Origin: an uncultured Alphaproteobacteria bacterium
Lineage (GTDB): Bacteria > Pseudomonadota > Alphaproteobacteria > HIMB59
DNA: 64,000 nucleotides
NCBI GenBank assembly: GCA_902518505.1
Contig: CABYGG010000004.1
Span: 1-64,000, forward strand
Direction: 5' to 3'
The position numbers and the translations under genes are program-made. Shown here in pieces: positions 55,705 to 63,006 of the stretch (position 1 is its first letter; each line of letters begins with the position of its first letter). The notes under the pieces are model-generated. The model had not been told where the DNA came from. It saw nothing but the letters and a program-made list of their open reading frames with translations, and made no database searches.

Positions 55705-56340
55705 TTAATTTAAGCTATTTTTAAGCTTCTGAAAAATAATCTCAAAATTTTCTGATGTCTGAGCGCCATTTATAACAATTTGTTTATTTATTATAAATGT
55801 AGGAACGCTATTTATACCCATCTTTCTAGCTTGAATTTCTTCATTAGCGAGTGGCTCAATATTTTCTTGATCTGACAAATAACTTTTAAAATCTTCAGCG
55901 TCAATTTTATGTTTTATAGCTATATCCAACAATACATTGGGGTCACCTATGTCTTCACCATTTAAGAAATAAGACTCAAATAAACTATCTAAAACATTTT
56001 CCTGTACACCCTGTTTGTATGCTAAAGCTAAAAGTCTATGTGAATTAAAGGAATTTGGGGTTGTCATAATAGAGTCAAAGTTAAAATTAATTCCTTCTAC
56101 AAGTCCTTCATCATAGATATTGTCATAAATCGTCTTTGCTGCATCAGCACTTCCAAATTTAGAAATTAAATATTCTTGCCTATCCATACCATCAGGTGGC
56201 ATTCCCGGATTTAATTGAAAAGGTCTCCAAGTTTGTTTGAATTTTGTATCTTTGTGATTACTAATAGCTTTTTCTAATCTTTTTTTCCCAATATAGCACC
56301 ACGGGCAAACAGTATCTGAAAATATATCTAGTTCGATCAT
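55705..56340 (-). CDS. DsbA-family oxidoreductase, FrnE-like
   Basis: 211-residue thioredoxin-fold protein with the redox motif CPWC at residues 12-15 (IFSDTVCPWCYIGKKRL), a helical insert and the cis-proline region GINSVPTFIINKQIVINGAQ. No signal peptide, so cytoplasmic, as for FrnE. FrnE-type enzymes act as thiol oxidoreductases or 2-hydroxychromene isomerase relatives. Function in this organism unknown. Confidence 0.9.
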   Translation of the reverse strand: MIELDIFSDTVCPWCYIGKKRLEKAISNHKDTKFKQTWRPFQLNPGMPPDGMDRQEYLISKFGSADAAKTIYDNIYDEGLVEGINFNFDSIMTTPNSFNSHRLLALAYKQGVQENVLDSLFESYFLNGEDIGDPNVLLDIAIKHKIDAEDFKSYLSDQENIEPLANEEIQARKMGINSVPTFIINKQIVINGAQTSENFEIIFQKLKNSLN

Positions 56341-56430
56341 AAATTTATTTAAATATTCATGACATAAAAAAATAATAATTCATAGTTATTAAAGTTAAAA
56401 ATCTGATAAAATAGAAAATGGGAGATTCAT

Positions 56431-56838
56431 ATGATAGGAAATTTTAACGGAATATTTTATTTAGTAATTTTTTTAATTATTTTAGTGATGAATGCTTTTT
56501 ACGGCTTTAACTGTTTGTTTAATACCAAAAATTTCATAAGCAAATATGGAATTGATGTGACAGCAGCATTTTTTGCTAGGTTTGCTGGAGCAGTAATTGT
56601 AGGTGCTGTTTTAATGCAGTTATACATTTTATTTAGAGGCACAGAGGCTACATGGGCATTCTTTAATTTTATGTTTATAATCATGACCATTATAGCAATA
56701 TCAGCTTTTTACACTGGTGAGATTGATAAATTAGGAAGAACTGACCAATATTCAAGAGAAGGATGGTTATCAACAGGAGGTCTAGCAATAGGTTGGGCTA
56801 TTCTTTGTTTTGGACTTGCAGATAAGATTTATATTTAA
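56431..56838 (+). CDS. Four-helix membrane protein of unknown function
   Basis: 135 residues with four predicted membrane helices (about 6-26, 42-64, 72-92, 112-132) joined by short loops; the loop between helices 3 and 4 is polar (TGEIDKLGRTDQYSREGW). No motif I recognise. Preceded by GGGAG 9 nt before the ATG (56417-56421). Convergent with the BASS transporter, sharing TTAA (56835-56838) as both stops. Confidence 0.75.
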   Translation: MIGNFNGIFYLVIFLIILVMNAFYGFNCLFNTKNFISKYGIDVTAAFFARFAGAVIVGAVLMQLYILFRGTEATWAFFNFMFIIMTIIAISAFYTGEIDKLGRTDQYSREGWLSTGGLAIGWAILCFGLADKIYI

Positions 56839-57680
56839 CGATTTCTGATAAAATAAATAAAAATTAAAGAAGTTAAATACATTATGACGCTGTATGTGGC
56901 AGCTGGTATAATATACAGTCCACCACCAAAAACACTTGTGCCTACAAAAATAGCTAAAGTTCCGTTTTGAAGACCACACTCTATTGAAATAGCTTTTTGT
57001 TGTGAGGTTCCTGTTCCAAAAAACTTTGCCCAGTAAAAAGCAATTAACATCATTAATAAATTGAGAGAAAGGACTACCAATCCAGTTTGAGCAAAATACT
57101 CAACTAAATTTTCTCTCTCAGCTAAAATAGCTCCAATCAAAACTAAAACAAACAAAGCAGTTGAAAGTATTTTAGCAAAGTTCTCAATTCTCTTGGTTAA
57201 AAAAGATAAGTTAGCTCTGAAAGTCATTCCAATTAAAACAGGTAATGTTACTATCAAAAACATACTTATAGCTATTCCTGTCAGTGAGATTGAGCCCAAA
57301 GAATTGTCAGAAATTAATCCCATCGATATCCCCAAAACTAAAGGTACAGAAATTACACTTAAAAGGCTCATCACTGCAGTTAAAGATATTGATAGAGCAA
57401 CATCCCCTTTAGCAAAAGAAGTAAGAATATTAGAAGTTACTCCACCTGGAGCAGCAGCGATTAATATTAAACCTATAGCTATTTCAGGTTGAAGTGGCCA
57501 AACCAAAACAATTATTAAAGCAACTATTGGTAGAAAAATTAATTGACTAATTAAACCTATGATAAAATTTTTAGGTGCCTTCACTACTCTAGCAAAATCT
57601 GAAAACGTCAAACCCAAGCCTAAAGTGAACATAATAAAAGCTAAGGCTAATGGTAGAATTACATCAGTTATGAAATTCAT
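56835..57680 (-). CDS. Bile acid:sodium symporter family (BASS) transporter
   Basis: 281-residue inner-membrane carrier with about nine to ten helices. Family features: FIMFTLGLGLTFSDFARVVKAPKNFIIGLISQ at the N-terminus, the AAPGGVTSNILTSFAKGDVALSISLTA crossover region and IECGLQNGTLAIFVG in the second crossover. Bacterial members take up pantoate, pyruvate and other organic acids with sodium; the substrate here is unknown. The next gene on this strand, upstream, is the hydroxyacid dehydrogenase, 29 bp away, so transport and oxidation of one compound may be linked. Confidence 0.92.
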   Translation of the reverse strand: MNFITDVILPLALAFIMFTLGLGLTFSDFARVVKAPKNFIIGLISQLIFLPIVALIIVLVWPLQPEIAIGLILIAAAPGGVTSNILTSFAKGDVALSISLTAVMSLLSVISVPLVLGISMGLISDNSLGSISLTGIAISMFLIVTLPVLIGMTFRANLSFLTKRIENFAKILSTALFVLVLIGAILAERENLVEYFAQTGLVVLSLNLLMMLIAFYWAKFFGTGTSQQKAISIECGLQNGTLAIFVGTSVFGGGLYIIPAATYSVIMYLTSLIFIYFIRNR

Positions 57681-57709
57681 AGATAAATATTAACAAAAAC
57701 TCAAAATAA

Positions 57710-58651
57710 TCATATCTCATAACCAAGTTGTTTTTCCTCTAAGTCTAACAATTCTTCAGGAAATCCCTCAGCTCTAAATGCAGTATTATATTTATTTTCA
57801 AGCCTTTTTACGACCATTGAGGACCATGCACGATCACCAAAAGTCTTTTTTGCATCTTTAATAATATCAAGAACCAAAGGTGATATTTCTAATTCGACCC
57901 CAAGTTTTGAGGCGAGATCCTGAAAAAGACCAACATCTTTCTCAACTAAGTCCATTGTAAAATTTATATTATATGAACCGTTCAATATTACTTGACTCTC
58001 AGTTTCATGGACAAATGAGTTACCCGAAGAAGCTGCAATTCCTTTAAATGTTTTGTTCAAATCAAGATTTGATTTACTCGCAATAGTCCAAGCTTCTCCC
58101 AATGCAACTAAGTGAACAGTAGCTAAATAATTTGTAATAACTTTAAGAATAGATGCACTTCCAAAGTCTCCAGTATACAAAATTTTTCTACCAAGACATT
58201 TTAATACTGGCATTGCTTTATCAAATCCCTCTCTACTTCCTCCAACAAAAATAGAAATGTTACCAGTTGCTGCCCTATGACAACCCCCACTTACAGGAGC
58301 TTCTAAAGCTATCGCATTTTTTTGCTGAATTAATGATGCGTGTTTTTTTAGTTGTTCATCTTCAGTTGTACTCATCTCAATCCAAATTTGATCTTTTTGT
58401 ATAGTGTCAATAATACCATCTTTGGACTCTAAAACTTCTGCACATATCTTGGGAGAGGGAAGACAAGTTATTAAAATATCAGAATTCATCACAAGATCTT
58501 TTATTGATTTAGCTGTCTTAGCACCCTTTAAATTAAACTCCTCCATTAATATGTGATTTTTATCTAAAACTGATATTTGAAAATTATTTTCAAGAAGATT
58601 ATTTGCTAGTTTTCCACCCACATTACCAAGTCCAACAAAACCTATTTTCAT
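57710..58651 (-). CDS. NAD(P)-dependent beta-hydroxyacid dehydrogenase (HIBADH family)
   Basis: About 313 residues of the 3-hydroxyisobutyrate/6-phosphogluconate dehydrogenase superfamily: KIGFVGLGNVGGKLANNLL (dinucleotide loop), LEAPVSGGCHRAATGNISIFVGG (substrate loop), and the catalytic Lys in KVITNYLATVHLVALGEA, which matches the usual K-x2-N-N. The ATG at 58649-58651 has GGGGGT before it; the GTG one codon upstream (58654) is less likely. The substrate is not clear. Confidence 0.9.
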   Translation of the reverse strand: MKIGFVGLGNVGGKLANNLLENNFQISVLDKNHILMEEFNLKGAKTAKSIKDLVMNSDILITCLPSPKICAEVLESKDGIIDTIQKDQIWIEMSTTEDEQLKKHASLIQQKNAIALEAPVSGGCHRAATGNISIFVGGSREGFDKAMPVLKCLGRKILYTGDFGSASILKVITNYLATVHLVALGEAWTIASKSNLDLNKTFKGIAASSGNSFVHETESQVILNGSYNINFTMDLVEKDVGLFQDLASKLGVELEISPLVLDIIKDAKKTFGDRAWSSMVVKRLENKYNTAFRAEGFPEELLDLEEKQLGYEI

Positions 58652-58730
58652 CACTACCCCCTTTATTTAATAAAATACTATTACTTTATTTTTCAATGTT
58701 AATATTAAATAATTCTTATAAAATTAAATA

Positions 58731-59198
58731 ATGTCAATTTACCTTAGAACAGAAAAAATTATTTCAGATTGGACAGACTATAATGGTCATATGAATTTAG
58801 CCTTTTATATCCACTTATTCGATCAAGGTTGGGATGTGTTGCTTGATAGATTTCAAATGGGAGGAGAGTCAGCTAAAAATGAGAAAAGATCAACATTTGC
58901 TGTGGAATCCCACACTAAATATATTCAAGAGGTTAAAGAGGGAGATGAAGTTGATATAAACTTACTATTCTTAGACCGTGATAAAAAAAGATTTGTATAT
59001 CAATTGGAAATTGTAAGTAAAAGTGGGAATTTTAGAGCGGCTACATCTGAAGTTTGCTCTCTTTATGTTGACTTAAGTATCCGCAAAGTTATTGAAATGG
59101 AAGACCATAAATTAAAGTTAGTAGATGATTTCATAGTTGAAAATAAAAATCAATTTTCACCAATAGAATTTTACCTTTTAGATAAATTAAAAAAGTAA
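58731..59198 (+). CDS. Hotdog-fold acyl-CoA thioesterase
   Basis: 155-residue 4HBT-type thioesterase: SDWTDYNGHMNLAFYIHLFDQ has the active-site Asp/Asn-Gly-His pattern, followed by a beta sheet with FAVESHTKYIQEVKEGDEVDINL. It resembles the thioesterase linked to carnitine and betaine breakdown in proteobacteria, but no carnitine genes are next to it. The LhgO-like gene starts right after the stop codon. Confidence 0.85.
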   Translation: MSIYLRTEKIISDWTDYNGHMNLAFYIHLFDQGWDVLLDRFQMGGESAKNEKRSTFAVESHTKYIQEVKEGDEVDINLLFLDRDKKRFVYQLEIVSKSGNFRAATSEVCSLYVDLSIRKVIEMEDHKLKLVDDFIVENKNQFSPIEFYLLDKLKK

Positions 59199-60395
59199 AT
59201 GAAAGTTGCTATCATTGGGTCGGGCATTGTTGGTCTCACAATTGCATATACCTTAAGTAAAGAAAATATCGACATAACTATTTTTGAGAAAGAGAGAGAC
59301 TCACTATCACATGGAACTGGAAGAAATAGCGGTGTTATTCACTCTGGAATCTACTATCAACCTAAAACCTTAAGGTCAACTCTCTGCATCAGAGGTTCAA
59401 AGTTAATGAAAAAATTTATTAGTGAGAACAATCTTTATATCAATAATTGTGGAAAGTTATTACTTCCAAAAACAAAAAAAGATATCGAAACACTTAATTT
59501 ATTGTATGAGAGATCGAAGGAGGTAGGAGTCGAAACAATCAAGTTAAATAGTTTCGATGAGATTTTAAAAATAGAGCCAAACTGCAATCCCTTATTTAAT
59601 GATGCTCTTTTTATTAAAGAAACAGCCATAGCTGATCCAAAAGAGGTATCAAACAAATTGATTGAAATTTTAAAAAAAAGAGGCGTGATAATTAAATACG
59701 ATACAAAAGTGGACTCAATTTCATCTGATAATACAACTATTATATCAAATAATAAAATTCATAATTTCGATCTTATTATTAACTCTGCTGGTTTACATGC
59801 AGACTATTTGGCAAATAAATCAAATTTAAAAACTAGATACACATCTTTACCTTTTAAAGGTAAATATTGGAAAATTAGTTTTGGAGATAAAAATGAAATT
59901 CCATATAGATTAATTTATCCAGTGCCAAATTTAGACCAACCTTTTTTAGGAGTCCACACTGTATACGATAAAGATGGAAACTTTTATTTAGGACCTAGTA
60001 GCACCCCTGTATTTGGAAGAGAAGCCTATAGGCCTTTTAAAAAATTTAATTTTTTAGAGTTTTGTGCCTTAAGTTATAAATTCATTTTGAAAATAATTTT
60101 TAATGAGAATAACCTTAGAAATTTAGCTATTAGTGAGTTTAAAAATCTATTTTTATCTAGTGTCATGAAATCTTCTAATGTTTACTTTAAGCATAAACCA
60201 GTAAAAATTGAATTAAGTAGTAAAGCGGGGATTAGATCTCAAATGTTTGATAAAAATAGTAAAAAACTATTTAATGATTTTGTAGTTATTAAGCAAAATA
60301 ACATTATACATATTCTTAATGCTATATCTCCAGCATGGACATCTTCTTTTGCTATGGCCGAATTTATATGTGAAAAATATACTATAAAAAAATAG
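59199..60395 (+). CDS. lhgO: FAD-dependent L-2-hydroxyglutarate oxidase-like protein
   Basis: 398-residue DAO-family flavoprotein. FAD-binding KVAIIGSGIVGLTIAYTLSKENIDITIFEKE, HGTGRNSGVIHSGIYYQPKTLRSTLCIRG (the LhgO hallmark), LIINSAGLHADYLA, FKGKYWKI and GIRSQMFD. LhgO feeds electrons from L-2-hydroxyglutarate into the quinone pool. The usual C-terminal Gly-rich segment reads LNAISPAWTSSFAMAEFI, typical of this group. Directly downstream of the thioesterase, and 8 bp before bcp. Confidence 0.88.
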   Translation: MKVAIIGSGIVGLTIAYTLSKENIDITIFEKERDSLSHGTGRNSGVIHSGIYYQPKTLRSTLCIRGSKLMKKFISENNLYINNCGKLLLPKTKKDIETLNLLYERSKEVGVETIKLNSFDEILKIEPNCNPLFNDALFIKETAIADPKEVSNKLIEILKKRGVIIKYDTKVDSISSDNTTIISNNKIHNFDLIINSAGLHADYLANKSNLKTRYTSLPFKGKYWKISFGDKNEIPYRLIYPVPNLDQPFLGVHTVYDKDGNFYLGPSSTPVFGREAYRPFKKFNFLEFCALSYKFILKIIFNENNLRNLAISEFKNLFLSSVMKSSNVYFKHKPVKIELSSKAGIRSQMFDKNSKKLFNDFVVIKQNNIIHILNAISPAWTSSFAMAEFICEKYTIKK

Positions 60396-60403
60396 AAATA
60401 ATA

Positions 60404-60847
60404 ATGAAAGCGCCTAATTTTAAGTTGCCAAGCACATCTGGAATATTTCAACTAAGTGATTATTTAGGGAAAAACATAATTTTGTATTTTTACCCAAGAG
60501 ACAATACAAAAGGATGTTCTTTAGAGGCAATTGATTTCAATAACTCTCTCAAAGCTATAAATAAATATAATTGCATTGTAGTAGGTGTTTCAAAAGACTC
60601 AATTGAAAGTCATCAAAAATTTAAAAAAAAAAATAAATTAAAATTTGATTTGTTATTTGATGAAAAAATAAAGGTCTTAAAAAAATACAAAGCTTGGGGA
60701 CTTAAGAAATTTTTAGGAAAAGAATATTATGGTATAATTAGAACTACAGTATTAATTAATGAAAAAGGCAAAATTGTAAAAACTTGGAGTAATGTCAGAG
60801 TAAAAGATCATGTAAAAAATGTTATTAACGAACTATCTAATATTTAA
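60404..60847 (+). CDS. bcp: Peroxiredoxin of the Bcp/PrxQ family
   Basis: 147-residue thiol peroxidase. The peroxidatic cysteine is Cys38 in YFYPRDNTKGCSLEA. The resolving cysteine found five residues later in many Bcp proteins is Ile43 here (EAIDF instead of EACDF), so this is a one-cysteine form that would need an external thiol. The core otherwise fits: VVGVSKDSIESHQKF, LLFDEKIKVLKKYKAWGLKKFLGKEYYGIIRTTVLI. Same strand as lhgO. Confidence 0.9.
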   Translation: MKAPNFKLPSTSGIFQLSDYLGKNIILYFYPRDNTKGCSLEAIDFNNSLKAINKYNCIVVGVSKDSIESHQKFKKKNKLKFDLLFDEKIKVLKKYKAWGLKKFLGKEYYGIIRTTVLINEKGKIVKTWSNVRVKDHVKNVINELSNI

Positions 60848-60910
60848 TTTAATCCAAAATACTTATTCACAAATTATAAACAGAAAAATTTATTTTTTTA
60901 TCTTTTGTTA

Positions 60911-60946
60911 TTGTCAAAAAAAATAATTTATTTTATGTTAGATAAT
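60911..60946 (+). promoter_or_regulatory. Possible promoter of the structured RNA
   Basis: TTGTCA (60911-60916) resembles a -35 box. GATAAT (60941-60946) is a good -10 hexamer 6 bp before the predicted RNA start, but the gap between them is 24 bp; TATGTT (60934-60939) gives a 17-bp gap but a poorer -10. The pairing is uncertain. Confidence 0.35.
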
Positions 60947-60951
60947 GTAGA

Positions 60952-61054
60952 GGGTAGGAAACTTCCCAAAACAAAGAAAAGAGCCAAAGTAGTAGAGGCC
61001 TAGAGAAGGGAAACCAGAACTAAGCCGAGACAACCGAGGCTCTTTTCTGTTTTT
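60952..61054 (+). ncRNA. Candidate structured small RNA (about 100 nt), family not recognised
   Basis: Not protein-coding in either orientation by appearance and richer in G and C than its surroundings. A first hairpin GGGTAG-GAAA-CTTCCC (60952-60967, one T-T mismatch) has a GNRA tetraloop. Then an 11-bp perfect stem AGAAAAGAGCC (60975-60985) / GGCTCTTTTCT (61038-61048) encloses a second stem GGCCTAG/CTAAGCC (60997-61003/61020-61026, one C-A mismatch) capped by GG-GAAA-CC (61008-61015). The outer stem is followed by TGTTTTT (61048-61054), like an intrinsic terminator. The SRP RNA signature (GGAAGG...AGCAGCC), tmRNA and RNase P motifs are not seen. It could be 6S-like or lineage-specific. Confidence 0.6.
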
Positions 61055-61106
61055 AGCCCCAGATTTAACGATTGTATTTCTTACATTAAATAGTTTATCA
61101 TTACTC

Positions 61107-61550
61107 GTGAAAAAAATTTTCAAATACACTTTTATTTTTATTTTTGGTTTGAATTTAAACTTATTTTCTGGACCGTTTACAGATGAGTTTGCTAAGTGCA
61201 TTGTAATGAAAACAACAACACAAGAAAAAACTGATTTAGTAAGATGGATATATGTGACAATGTCATTTCACCCTCAACTGATGGATTTGTCTAATCTAAC
61301 AGCTGATGATGTTGAAATGGTGAATATAAGAGTAGCTGACTACATGACCAATGTCTTTGCTTATAAGTGCAATGAAGAGTTAAATATGGCCATAGATTAC
61401 GAGGGTGAAGAAAGTGTTTATTATGCATTTGAACTCTTGGGTGAAATAGCAATGACAGAGTTAATGGAAGATCAAGGTGTTAGCGCTGCAAGTGAGCTAT
61501 TTATTGATTATATAGATGTGTCAATTTTCGAACAAATACTAAATTACTAA
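61107..61550 (+). CDS. Small exported protein of unknown function
   Basis: 147 residues starting with a GTG. Signal peptide KKIFKYTFIFIFGLNLNLFSG, then a helical acidic mature part (TDEFAKCIVMKTTTQEKTDLVRWIYVTMSFHPQLMDL) with two cysteines (in AKCIV and YKCNE) that could form a disulfide. No family recognised. It starts 52 bp after the tail of the candidate RNA and could be read from the same promoter if that terminator leaks. Confidence 0.72.
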   Translation: MKKIFKYTFIFIFGLNLNLFSGPFTDEFAKCIVMKTTTQEKTDLVRWIYVTMSFHPQLMDLSNLTADDVEMVNIRVADYMTNVFAYKCNEELNMAIDYEGEESVYYAFELLGEIAMTELMEDQGVSAASELFIDYIDVSIFEQILNY

Positions 61551-61584
61551 TTAATAAAACCATTTTAAAGAAATTTAACTTATG

Positions 61585-61659
61585 TGGTGCCGCCGAGAAG
61601 AATTGAACTTCCGACCCCACCCTTACCAAGGGTGTGCTCTACCACTGAGCTACGGCGGC
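61585..61659 (-). tRNA. tRNA-Thr (anticodon GGT)
   Basis: Read on the minus strand: acceptor GCCGCCG/CGGCGGC (61653-61659 with 61589-61595), D arm GCTCAGTGGTAGAGC, anticodon stem CACCC/GGGTG around loop TTGGTAA (GGT), T arm GGAAG-TTCAATT-CTTCT, discriminator A and encoded CCA at 61585-61587. The T stem has one G-T pair. Confidence 0.97.
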
Positions 61660-61679
61660 ATTTTTAAAATTATAGACTA

Positions 61680-61865
61680 TTAATACATATTAAAAAACAT
61701 CAACAAAAGACACCCAGCTGTCAGGTATTTAGAGATTTCATAAATAATTTTCCATTTATTATTATTTTGACTCACACGCCATGTAGCAAATGTAATTGCC
61801 AAAAAAACAAATGATACAAACCACATTAAATTAGGGTTTTTTGTTAATTCAATGATAACTGACAT
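61680..61865 (-). CDS. Small membrane protein (61 aa)
   Basis: Two predicted membrane helices (about residues 12-29 and 42-60) with a polar hinge (RVSQNNNKWK). ATG start at 61863-61865, 2 bp after the stop of the other small membrane gene. The pair layout, with both frames full of hydrophobic codons, supports coding. No family recognised. Confidence 0.55.
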   Translation of the reverse strand: MSVIIELTKNPNLMWFVSFVFLAITFATWRVSQNNNKWKIIYEISKYLTAGCLLLMFFNMY

Positions 61866-61867
61866 TA

Positions 61868-62056
61868 TTAATTCACAAGATAAAACTTATCTACTAGATA
61901 GTTTATTAACAAGACTAATCCAATCATAAATACCCAATATAGTTTTTTGTTGTTTCTAATAAAGGGTATCCCGATAGCACTGTATCTAAATAATTTATGA
62001 AGTCCCCACACAATTAAGGGGATTAAAAACAACCAAAAAATAATTTCCCAAATCAT
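61868..62056 (-). CDS. Small membrane protein (62 aa)
   Basis: Two predicted membrane helices (about 2-19 and 41-56) joined by a basic loop (HKLFRYSAIGIPFIRNNKKLY). Lies 13 bp downstream of the methyltransferase and 2 bp upstream of the second small membrane protein, so the three form a minus-strand run ahead of tRNA-Thr. No family recognised. Confidence 0.55.
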   Translation of the reverse strand: MIWEIIFWLFLIPLIVWGLHKLFRYSAIGIPFIRNNKKLYWVFMIGLVLLINYLVDKFYLVN

Positions 62057-62069
62057 TTTCTAACTTTAA

Positions 62070-62681
62070 TTATTTCTTTTTTAATAAGACTATCCTAATT
62101 TTAATATCTGAACCAAAATCTTTATTGTTTGGAAGATAATTTAAAGGTCTTGATATATAGATTGAGTTAAAATCAGTTAATTTTTCCAGGATATTATCAA
62201 ATTTTAATTCTTTCCATAAATCTACTCTATGTGTAAATATAAAATAACCATTTTTTGCAAGATAATAAGAAACTAGTTTAAAAAGTGTTTGATGATTTCT
62301 ACAATATGTCATTGCACCAATAAGACTTACCACACTGTACTTATTTAATATCTGAATTTTATTCTCAAAACTTTTTTTATAAAGATATCTATATTTCCCA
62401 TTTCTTTTAGATATATCTAATATTTTTCTGGAAATATCAGATCCATCACAAATACAGTCAGGATAAACTTGTAAAAATTTATCAACAAAAAGTCCTGTGC
62501 CACATGCCAAATCTAAAATAAATTTTGGTTTAGTTTTGATATATTTTTTTAAGATATTAACTGATTGCAATGGTGCTTTATAGTTCCATTTATATAATGT
62601 CTCATCATATGAACTTGACCAATTATCATAATAATTTTCAACGTCTTTTTTATTACCAATGCCTTTACGAAGAGATTTCAT
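62070..62681 (-). CDS. Class I SAM-dependent methyltransferase
   Basis: 203 residues. SAM-binding motif I FILDLACGTGLFVDKFL at about residue 54, acidic motif II in DGSDISRKILDIS, and YFIFTHRVD after the central sheet. N-terminal NYYDNWSSSYDETLYKWNY is typical of small-molecule methylases of the UbiE/Mg-protoporphyrin or TPMT-like kind. The substrate is unknown. It is divergent from the cysteine-rich micro-ORF (89 bp between starts). Confidence 0.85.
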   Translation of the reverse strand: MKSLRKGIGNKKDVENYYDNWSSSYDETLYKWNYKAPLQSVNILKKYIKTKPKFILDLACGTGLFVDKFLQVYPDCICDGSDISRKILDISKRNGKYRYLYKKSFENKIQILNKYSVVSLIGAMTYCRNHQTLFKLVSYYLAKNGYFIFTHRVDLWKELKFDNILEKLTDFNSIYISRPLNYLPNNKDFGSDIKIRIVLLKKK

Positions 62682-62770
62682 TTATATTTAAAAACTAGCT
62701 AATTTAATATTATTTAACAATTAATCTTCATCATATTGTAATTTTTGTAAAATAATGATATTTAAATTTT

Positions 62771-62851
62771 ATGGATAATAATAAGCCAAAACCTGATTGT
62801 GGTTGTTCTTGCTCATGCTGTTGCACTTGTGGTGACGGTTGTTGTCAATAA
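62771..62851 (+). CDS. Cysteine-rich micro-protein (26 aa, 9 Cys)
   Basis: A 27-codon frame with ATG and TAA. After a short polar lead (MDNNKPKPD) it reads CGCSCSCCCTCGDGCC, nine cysteines in 17 residues, like a metallothionein or a modified-peptide precursor. The coding stretch is G+T rich in an AT-rich setting, which argues for selection on the protein. No clear Shine-Dalgarno is seen. It lies between a methyltransferase (divergent) and the Anbu protease group (opposite strand), overlapping the 3' end of the small membrane gene there by 7 bp. Confidence 0.5.
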   Translation: MDNNKPKPDCGCSCSCCCTCGDGCCQ

Positions 62852-63003
62852 ATAATTTTAAGAAGAACAATTATTCCTAAAATAAAACCAAATATTATAT
62901 CTACATATTTCCCTTTTTTTCTGGCCATAAGGTAAAAAGAGATTAAAGCTAAACTAATTACTACAATACTTGATAAATTTGCTACAAAAGAAGAGGGCTC
63001 CAC
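62845..63003 (-). CDS. Small membrane protein downstream of Anbu (52 aa)
   Basis: 52 codons from a GTG (63001-63003) placed 3 bp after the protease stop, then a first helix (about 7-25: VANLSSIVVISLALISFYL), basic loop ARKKGKY, and second helix (about 34-50: VDIIFGFILGIIVLLKI). The hairpin topology and position suggest coupled translation with the protease. No family recognised. The 3' end overlaps the Cys-rich frame on the other strand by 7 bp. Confidence 0.5.
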   Translation of the reverse strand: MEPSSFVANLSSIVVISLALISFYLMARKKGKYVDIIFGFILGIIVLLKIIY

Positions 63004-63006
63004 TAA

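Noticed and set aside
60938..61201. 87-aa open frame on the minus strand over the candidate RNA
   Set aside because: Low-complexity composition, no recognisable motif, runs into a signal-peptide-encoding gene on the other strand, and is better explained by the RNA structure.
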